Shown in pieces: positions 58,624 to 64,000 of a stretch of DNA of 64,000 nucleotides. A program made the position numbers and the translations under genes. The first letter of the stretch is position 1, and every line of letters starts with the position of its first letter. This DNA is from Bacteroidales bacterium (GTDB taxonomy: Bacteria > Bacteroidota > Bacteroidia > Bacteroidales > UBA4417), in NCBI GenBank assembly GCA_016707785.1, contig JADJGZ010000002.1, positions 248,001 through 312,000 of the forward strand, in the 5' to 3' direction. The notes beneath the pieces are model-generated. The model did no database searches. It was not told the origin of the DNA and worked only from the letters and a program-made list of their open reading frames with translations.

Positions 58624-60054
58624 TTATTTCTTTTCAAGGGAGGTCTTGCTCTTAGTTACATACATAATAAATGCCATTAGGCTAAGAAAAGCAATCGAAG
58701 CCCCCGTGATATTACCAATTGCCGGTTTTAGTGATAAGCCTTCCGGAGCAACTACAATATAAGAGGTTACAACAGCCGTCATAAAAACTGCCGGAATTAG
58801 CATTACCCAGTATAGCTTTCTCTCTTTGAAAAGATAAACAGTGATTGTCCATAGTACAATCGTTGCCAAAGTTTGGTTTGACCATGCCATGTACCTCCAG
58901 ATGATGGAGAAATCCACCTGAGTGAGTAAAAAACCTAAGATAAACAGGGGGACTGTAATGTATAACCTGTTCCTGATGATATCCTGGCGCAGGTTTATGA
59001 AATCGGCTACAATGAGACGTGCAGACCTGAAAGCAGTATCCCCGGATGTTATGGGTGCGGCAACTACCCCAATGATAGCTAAAACGCCACCAAATTTACC
59101 CAATAGTGAATTTGAGATTTCATTAACAATCCAGGCTGCATTTCCATGATGTTCGGCCAGCACCCCGTTTAATTGCCTTACCCCTCCAAAGAAACTCATG
59201 GCAACTGCAGCCCAAATAAGCGCCACCAGGCCTTCAGTGATCATAGCACCATAAAACACTCTTCTGCCATATTTCTCATTGGTTATGCACCTTGCCATCA
59301 ATGGTGACTGTGTGGAGTGAAAGCCTGAAATGGCCCCGCAGGCGATGGTGACAAACAGCATTGGGAAAATTGGGAATGTTTCTGCCTGGGCATTCATATT
59401 TTTAAGAGAGAGTTCTGGAATAGGTAAGCCATTGAATATCATTGTTCCGGCAATACCGACAGCCATGAATAACATGGCAAACCCAAAAAAAGGATAGATC
59501 CTTCCTATAAGTTTATCAATAGGGATCAAAGTAGCCAGGACATAATAGATAAAAATCAGGACAGCCCATTTTGTCACATCCATGAATCCCGGAGTAAGCC
59601 CAGTCAGGATTTTAGCCGGGCCTATAATGAAAACCGCTCCAACTAATATCATCATCGCTACAGTAAAAACCCTCATAAACTGTTTTGTGCCATTCCCCAT
59701 GATTTTCCCAACGATTTCAGGGATACTGAGGCCATTCATTCTTAACGACATCATTCCCGAGAAATAATCATGCGCCGCTCCGGCAAAAATGCATCCCAGT
59801 ACAATCCAAAGGAAAGCAACAGGACCCCATGCAGCACCTGCTATTGCGCCAAAAATAGGTCCAAGACCTGCTATATTGAGAAATTGGATAAGGAAGATTT
59901 TACCCCACTTCATAGGGACAAAATCCACGCCATCATTCATGGTTTCAGCGGGTGTTTTACGGCTGGTATTAATGCCAAACACTCGCTCAATAAATTTTCC
60001 ATAAAGGAAGTAGCCGGCAATCAAAAGAAAGATTGAAAAAAAGAATGTAATCAT
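58624..60054 (-). CDS. cstA: CstA family carbon starvation membrane protein
   Basis: This 476-residue integral membrane protein has about 12 helices. It begins MITFFFSIFLLIAGYFLYGK and carries KWGKIFLIQFLNIAGLGPIF, GAIAGAAWGPVAFLWIVLGC, FAGAAHDYFSGMMSLRMNGL, SIPEIVGKIMGNGTKQFMRV and FHSTQSPLMARCITNEKYGR. These are the CstA helices. In E. coli CstA imports peptides or pyruvate under carbon limitation. This short form lacks the long C-terminal extension of E. coli CstA. It is on its own, about 160 bases from the gene upstream of it. Confidence 0.9.
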   Translation of the reverse strand: MITFFFSIFLLIAGYFLYGKFIERVFGINTSRKTPAETMNDGVDFVPMKWGKIFLIQFLNIAGLGPIFGAIAGAAWGPVAFLWIVLGCIFAGAAHDYFSGMMSLRMNGLSIPEIVGKIMGNGTKQFMRVFTVAMMILVGAVFIIGPAKILTGLTPGFMDVTKWAVLIFIYYVLATLIPIDKLIGRIYPFFGFAMLFMAVGIAGTMIFNGLPIPELSLKNMNAQAETFPIFPMLFVTIACGAISGFHSTQSPLMARCITNEKYGRRVFYGAMITEGLVALIWAAVAMSFFGGVRQLNGVLAEHHGNAAWIVNEISNSLLGKFGGVLAIIGVVAAPITSGDTAFRSARLIVADFINLRQDIIRNRLYITVPLFILGFLLTQVDFSIIWRYMAWSNQTLATIVLWTITVYLFKERKLYWVMLIPAVFMTAVVTSYIVVAPEGLSLKPAIGNITGASIAFLSLMAFIMYVTKSKTSLEKK

Positions 60055-60217
60055 TAACAGGGCCCTATTAAATTCGCGATTTTACCTCAAAAATAATAAT
60101 TCTGTTTAATGGTAGAATGGGCTGGAACAATAGTTACCAACCGTTGGTTTATAAGAAAACAGCTGTTTAAGGGAATAGCTGACAGATTCCCGGGTTGAAT
60201 AAAGATAACTGGGAAAA

Positions 60218-60739
60218 TTAGAATAAAGCAGCAACCATCTCCCCGTCACGACTGGTCATTACAGCCAGGTACCATCCCAAAACCACCATCCAGGGCATTT
60301 CCGGTGTTTCTGCAGCGGGTTTCAGAATATCTAATTGGGAATGAAGTTTAAATCCACTAATGTTTGTGTAACGAATGAGAGCCATACCGGCTTCATTGGT
60401 AAATTCAAATTGTGAATGCCAGAAGTTTGAGTTAGCCTGAAAAAGCCTGCCGTCGGCCAGTTGAAGCGTACCCCCACCACTCCAGGTATTATTTCTAAAG
60501 ATTCCCATATTCGTGGGGTTATCTTTCAACCTGACAGTGACGTGAGTATTAAGGAATCCCTCTCGCTTGAATGTCCAGGTGCCTTCAGCAATCGTACCTT
60601 CAGCCAGGGATCCAAAACTGTTTTTGAAAACTAAAGTGGCCAGAACCTCTTCGCTATATTTGAGTTCAAATGCCGGTGCCATCAGGTGAGGCTGCCGCCA
60701 TTGTAAAGGCAAGCCAACTAATTGGGTTAATGATCTCAT
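60218..60739 (-). CDS. conserved hypothetical protein, beta-rich (tubby/LURP-one-like?)
   Basis: This 173-residue protein has no signal peptide. It is mostly beta-strand-like, with FELKYSEEVLATLVFKNSFG, EGTWTFKREGFLNTHVTVRL, GIFRNNTWSGGGTLQLADGR, LFQANSNFWHSQFEFTNEAG and ALIRYTNISGFKLHSQLDIL. It ends in a hydrophobic helix (PEMPWMVVLGWYLAVMTSRD). The order of aromatic-rich strands followed by one C-terminal hydrophobic helix recalls the tubby/LURP-one barrel, but this is a shape impression, not a homology proof. Start could also be a later Met (MAPAFEL). The product function is unknown. Confidence 0.6.
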   Translation of the reverse strand: MRSLTQLVGLPLQWRQPHLMAPAFELKYSEEVLATLVFKNSFGSLAEGTIAEGTWTFKREGFLNTHVTVRLKDNPTNMGIFRNNTWSGGGTLQLADGRLFQANSNFWHSQFEFTNEAGMALIRYTNISGFKLHSQLDILKPAAETPEMPWMVVLGWYLAVMTSRDGEMVAALF

Positions 60740-60807
60740 GAGATTCAGTTGTTTTTCTAAAGGTACAAAAAAAACATCCTGAAAGCAACTTACTGGCCTG
60801 ATGAAGT

Positions 60808-62208
60808 TTATAGATTTATTTCGGTACCGGCAGCTGGTATTGTGATTTGCCGGAATCCGTTTTCGTATAATTTTCTGCTGTAGAATTCCTGGGATTCATA
60901 CTCTCCATGGACCAGGAATACCTGTTTGATCTGTTTGGGATCCTGGCAACCTAAATAATCGATCATTTCCTGGTAATCACCATGACCGGAGAAGGCTTCA
61001 ATGCGCTCAACAGTTGCTCTCACCGGATGTTTGACTCCAAAAATGGAAACCATATCTGTACCGGATAAAATCCTTGCTCCCAGGGTTGAAGGAGAACAAT
61101 ACCCTACGGCAAGAATGGTGTTTAAAGGATTTTCTATATTATTGGCTAAATGATGTTTGATCCGGCCGGCTTCCATCATTCCTGATGCAGAGATGATTAC
61201 ACATGGATTTTTATTTGAATTGAGCCGTTTCGACTCTTCCGGGCGTTTCAGGTAAAATAATGAGCCAAAACCAAAAGGATCTGAGTCGTGAATCATCACA
61301 TCATGTACATCATCATTCAGGTTGTCAGTATGCATCCGGAAGATTTCTGTTGCATTTACCGCAAGTGGGCTGTCCACATAGATGTTGATTTTAGGCAGTT
61401 TCCCCTCATTGAAAAAGTTATTCAAAGCATAAACAACTTCCTGAGTTCTTCCGATAGCAAATGATGGAATGATGACCTTCCCGCCCTTTTCTACGCATGT
61501 TTCCCTGATTACACGAAGCAACTCCGTTTCTGCTTCCTGCATCTTTGGGTGAAGTCTGTTGCCATAAGTGGACTCAGTTATCAGGTAGTCGCATTGCGGA
61601 AAAGGTTGAGGTGATTTTAATATCCTGTTTTCAGGACGTCCAATATCACCTGTATATGCCAGTCGTGTGGTGATGCCATTTTCTGTAATTTCTAAAAAAG
61701 CAACACCACTTCCAAGCATATGGCCGGTATTGATAAACTTTACAGTGGTATTCTCATCAATTTTCAGTTTTCGGTTGTAAGCGATCCCGATAAATAATTC
61801 CATGCATAGCTTTGCTTCGCTTTCAGTATAAATTGGCTCAACAGGGTCTAATCCCTTGTCGGTTCTTCTTTTATTGAACCATTTTACATCATGTTCCTGG
61901 ATATGACCACTATCGGCTAGCATGATAGCGCATAAATCCCTGGTAGCATTTGTGCAAATTACTGACCCCCTGAATCCCAATTTATAAACAAAAGGAATAA
62001 GCCCGGAATGATCAATATGTGCATGTGTTAGAATAATATGATCAATTTCGGAAGGGTCAAACCCGAGATTCCTGTTCATGGCATCAGTTTCCATTCCCTT
62101 CCCCTGGAACATCCCGCAATCCAGGAGTATTTTTTTGCCTTGCCCGGTTGTGATAAGATGTTTACTTCCTGTTACTTCTCTTGCTGCACCCAGAAATTTG
62201 ATTTTCAT
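60808..62208 (-). CDS. MBL-fold beta-CASP metallo-hydrolase (RNA-processing type)
   Basis: This 466-residue protein has the metallo-beta-lactamase zinc motif ILTHAHIDHSGLIP (HxHxDH), a conserved TGHMLGSG and YTGDIGRPENRI (His and Asp ligands). The beta-CASP region shows KVIIPSFAIGRTQEVVYALN, PCVIISASGMMEAGRIKHHL and SGHGDYQEM, and the C-terminal RMMBL motif is FLVHGEYESQEFYSRKLYEN. This architecture is that of the CPSF73/TTHA0252-type nucleases, likely cytoplasmic RNA endonuclease/5'-exonuclease. It stands alone on the minus strand. Confidence 0.9.
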   Translation of the reverse strand: MKIKFLGAAREVTGSKHLITTGQGKKILLDCGMFQGKGMETDAMNRNLGFDPSEIDHIILTHAHIDHSGLIPFVYKLGFRGSVICTNATRDLCAIMLADSGHIQEHDVKWFNKRRTDKGLDPVEPIYTESEAKLCMELFIGIAYNRKLKIDENTTVKFINTGHMLGSGVAFLEITENGITTRLAYTGDIGRPENRILKSPQPFPQCDYLITESTYGNRLHPKMQEAETELLRVIRETCVEKGGKVIIPSFAIGRTQEVVYALNNFFNEGKLPKINIYVDSPLAVNATEIFRMHTDNLNDDVHDVMIHDSDPFGFGSLFYLKRPEESKRLNSNKNPCVIISASGMMEAGRIKHHLANNIENPLNTILAVGYCSPSTLGARILSGTDMVSIFGVKHPVRATVERIEAFSGHGDYQEMIDYLGCQDPKQIKQVFLVHGEYESQEFYSRKLYENGFRQITIPAAGTEINL

Positions 62209-62358
62209 AGTAGTAATTCTGTTTATTGGGAAAAATTATAAGAGTTTATCGTATTCAAACTTACTTAAAATCAGCATACCCCATCTATTGTTCCATGAAT
62301 ATGGTTTATCAGGTCTAAAGTTCCCGGCTCACAATGCACTTGTTTTAACCGGAAAACA

Positions 62359-62386
62359 GAGAAAGCTGCCAAAAAGCAGCTTTCTC
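62359..62386 (-). terminator. intrinsic terminator after kbl
   Basis: GAGAAAGCTGC (62359-62369) and GCAGCTTTCTC (62376-62386) form an 11-bp perfect stem with loop CAAAAA. On the minus strand it is followed by TGTTTTCC. It lies 60 bases past the kbl stop codon at 62446. Confidence 0.8.
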
Positions 62387-62445
62387 ACACTTAACTTGCG
62401 GTTGGTTATGCGAGCACCTGAATTGTAAATGGATTACTCGTCAGA

Positions 62446-63635
62446 TTATTTTAATACGCCTAATTCTTTTCCGACTTTAGTAAATGCAGCAATACATTTA
62501 TCAAGATGTTCACGTTCGTGAGCTGCAGATATCTGAACCCGGATTCGTGCTTGCCCTTTAGGTACAACAGGATAGTAGAATCCAATTACATAGATCCCCT
62601 CGTTTAGGAGTTTAGCGGCCATTTCCTGGCTAAGTTTTGCATCATAGAGCATTACAGCGCAGATTGCACTTTGTGTAGGTTTAACATCAAATCCGGCTTC
62701 AACCATTTTGGTTGAAAAATATGCAGTATTGGTATGCAGTTTATCCTGGAGTTCATTGGTTTCACTCATCATATCAAACATCTTTATCCCGGCGGCTGCT
62801 ACCATTGGAGGGATAGAGTTTGAGAAAAGATATGGGCGTGAACGCTGGCGTAAAAGGTCAATAATTTCCTTCTTGCCTGTTGTAAATCCACCAATTGCAC
62901 CACCGAAAGCTTTACCCAGGGTACCTGTGATAATTTCGATTTTACCGCGAAGGTTATGAAGTTCAGTAACCCCACGACCTGTTTGTCCAACTACACCTGC
63001 CGAATGGCACTCATCTACCATGATCATAGCATCGTATTTCTGTGCCAGTTCATAGATTTTATCCATTTTAGCTACATTGCCATCCATTGAAAAGACACCA
63101 TCGGTAACGATAAGCCTGAATCGTTGAGCCTGAGCCTGTTTGAGTTGTTCTTCAAGGTCTGCCATGTCAGCATTGGCATAACGGTACCGTACAGCCTTGC
63201 ATAAACGCACTCCATCAATAATTGAAGCATGGTTCAGAGCATCTGAAATAATTGCATCTTCTTCTCCAAGCAGGGGTTCAAAAACGCCACCGTTAGCATC
63301 AAAACAGGCAGCATAAAGAATAGTATCTTCTGTGCCAAAAAATTCTGCAATCTTGGCTTCCAGTTTTTTATGCAAATCCTGGGTTCCACAGATAAAACGG
63401 ACAGATGACAACCCATATCCGTGTGAATCAAGAGCTTCCTTAGCCGCTGCAATCAATTTGGGGTTATTTGACAAACCAAGGTAATTATTGGCACAAAAAT
63501 TCAGTACTTCAGCTCCGGAATTGACGGTAATCTCAGCACCCTGTGGGAGGTAATTACTCTTTCGTTTTTAAATAAACCAGCTTCCTTAATGTCGGTAAGC
63601 TCTTTCTGAAGATGGGATTGCATGCGATCGTACAT
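62446..63635 (-). CDS. kbl: glycine C-acetyltransferase (2-amino-3-ketobutyrate CoA ligase), frameshifted
   Basis: ATG 63635 starts MYDRMQSHLQKELTDIKEAG...KNERVITS. The frame breaks at the G-run 63545-63547 (C-run on the coding strand); adding one C gives ITSPQGAEITVNSGAEVLNF and CANNYLGLSNNPKLIAAAKE, continuing to 62446. The PLP Lys lies in TGTLGKAFGGAIGGFTTG, and VDECHSAGVVGQTGRGV carries the cofactor Asp/His. Corrected length is 396 residues, as for E. coli Kbl. It cleaves 2-amino-3-ketobutyrate with CoA into glycine and acetyl-CoA, the second step of threonine breakdown. The divergent neighbour is tdh, the first step. Confidence 0.93.
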
Positions 63636-63689
63636 AACAATGTCTTTTTTATGGGGTTAAACTCTATTGTTTATTGATTAACAGTGGCG

Positions 63690-63697
63690 CAAAGATA
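63690..63697 (-). promoter_or_regulatory. candidate -7 element (TATCTTTG, minus strand) of kbl
   Basis: CAAAGATA on the plus strand reads TATCTTTG on the minus strand, the same -7 element as seen before tatA and tyrS. It lies 55 bases before the kbl ATG. No clear -33 TTTG at the expected distance. Confidence 0.4.
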
Positions 63698-63857
63698 AAT
63701 ATTTGTTATTATCTGCCGGGGTATTAAAGTTAAATTGATCATAATAAAAATCTTGTCGGATATTAGCCCTGAAATTCTTCTTCATAATTAGAATTGTGTT
63801 TTATAAGTATCTTATAAATAGCATATTACAATATTTCTCAAGAGATTGGATAATTAG

Positions 63858-63887
63858 GTTGAAGCAATCCAAATTTCATTAATTTTG
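63858..63887 (+). promoter_or_regulatory. candidate promoter of tdh
   Basis: GTTG at 63858-63861 and TAATTTTG at 63880-63887 match the -33 and -7 boxes with an 18-base spacer. The ATG at 63935 follows 48 bases later. It is divergent from the kbl element, so the two threonine-degradation genes share one ~300-base control region. Confidence 0.5.
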
Positions 63888-63934
63888 CCCCGCATTGTGA
63901 ATCATATAACAATAAACCATACAAATTAATTCTC

Positions 63935-64000
63935 ATGAAAAACATTCTTGTCATCGGTTCAGTAGGACAAATAGGTTCAGAGCTCACCATGGAGCTTCGT
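63935..64000 (+). CDS. tdh: L-threonine 3-dehydrogenase (NAD-dependent epimerase type), 3' partial
   Basis: Only the first 22 residues are in the window: MKNILVIGSVGQIGSELTME and LR. This is a Rossmann start with GxxGQIGSEL, the N-terminus characteristic of the SDR-type threonine dehydrogenases of Bacteroidota. The gene runs off the right edge. It is divergent from kbl, whose product uses Tdh's product, which supports the call. From 22 residues alone another epimerase cannot be excluded. Confidence 0.72.
   Translation, partial: MKNILVIGSVGQIGSELTMELR

Overview
The window reads as a chromosomal segment of a Bacteroidota bacterium, probably Bacteroidales/Marinilabiliales-like. The evidence is two secreted proteins with C-terminal type IX secretion (T9SS) sorting domains, many Cys-lipoproteins with short Bacteroidota-style signal peptides, a propeller/Y_Y_Y sensor kinase, several TAnnTTTG -7 elements, almost no Shine-Dalgarno sequences, and a DUF4837 lipoprotein. 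I see no rRNA, tRNA, CRISPR array, transposase or prophage module. It is ordinary host chromosome with two repeat-rich intergenic islands.

Layout. 0-4.2 kb: cell-wall module (degenerate EnvC, TatA, LysM transglycosylase, DUF4837 lipoprotein). 4.25-11.8 kb: TetR-controlled export locus (TolC, HlyD-type adaptor, a DUF2147 protein, two ABC ATPases, two ABC-2 permeases), i.e. a split YbhFSR-like exporter. 11.8-16.6 kb, minus strand: SDR epimerase, PQQ-propeller protein, GH114-like lipoprotein and YfcC-type permease. 16.9-18.7 kb: AraC/GyrI regulator and ZIP metal transporter. 18.9-26.5 kb: SRPBCC protein, large secreted putative glycosidase, aroC/aroA, GH47 alpha-mannosidase and a small cytochrome-like lipoprotein. 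26.6-27.66 kb: a 129-base poly-G run and palindromic repeats. 27.7-31.1 kb: ECF sigma factor with two paralogous His-rich membrane proteins, ATP-grasp ligase and SIMPL protein. 31.2-37.7 kb: M13 peptidase and SbcCD. 37.8-41.2 kb: GH29 fucosidase, second repeat island and SMP-30 protein. 41.3-53.5 kb: tyrS, membrane TPR/HTH regulator, T9SS surface protein, sensor kinase, NarL-type regulator, second T9SS protein and an NTF2-like lipoprotein. 53.6-64 kb: M2 peptidase, cysS, S74 tail-fibre-domain protein, CstA, unknown protein, beta-CASP MBL hydrolase, and kbl divergent from tdh (cut by the window end).

A second theme is sequence quality. At least eleven genes carry single-base indels, nearly all in short homopolymers, and the affected genes include aroA, sbcC and kbl. 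With the poly-G run, this points to uncorrected sequencing or assembly error rather than gene decay. I therefore annotate these genes as full spans with the frameshift noted. All residue positions, frames and motif calls were read by hand; no database search or structure prediction was possible.
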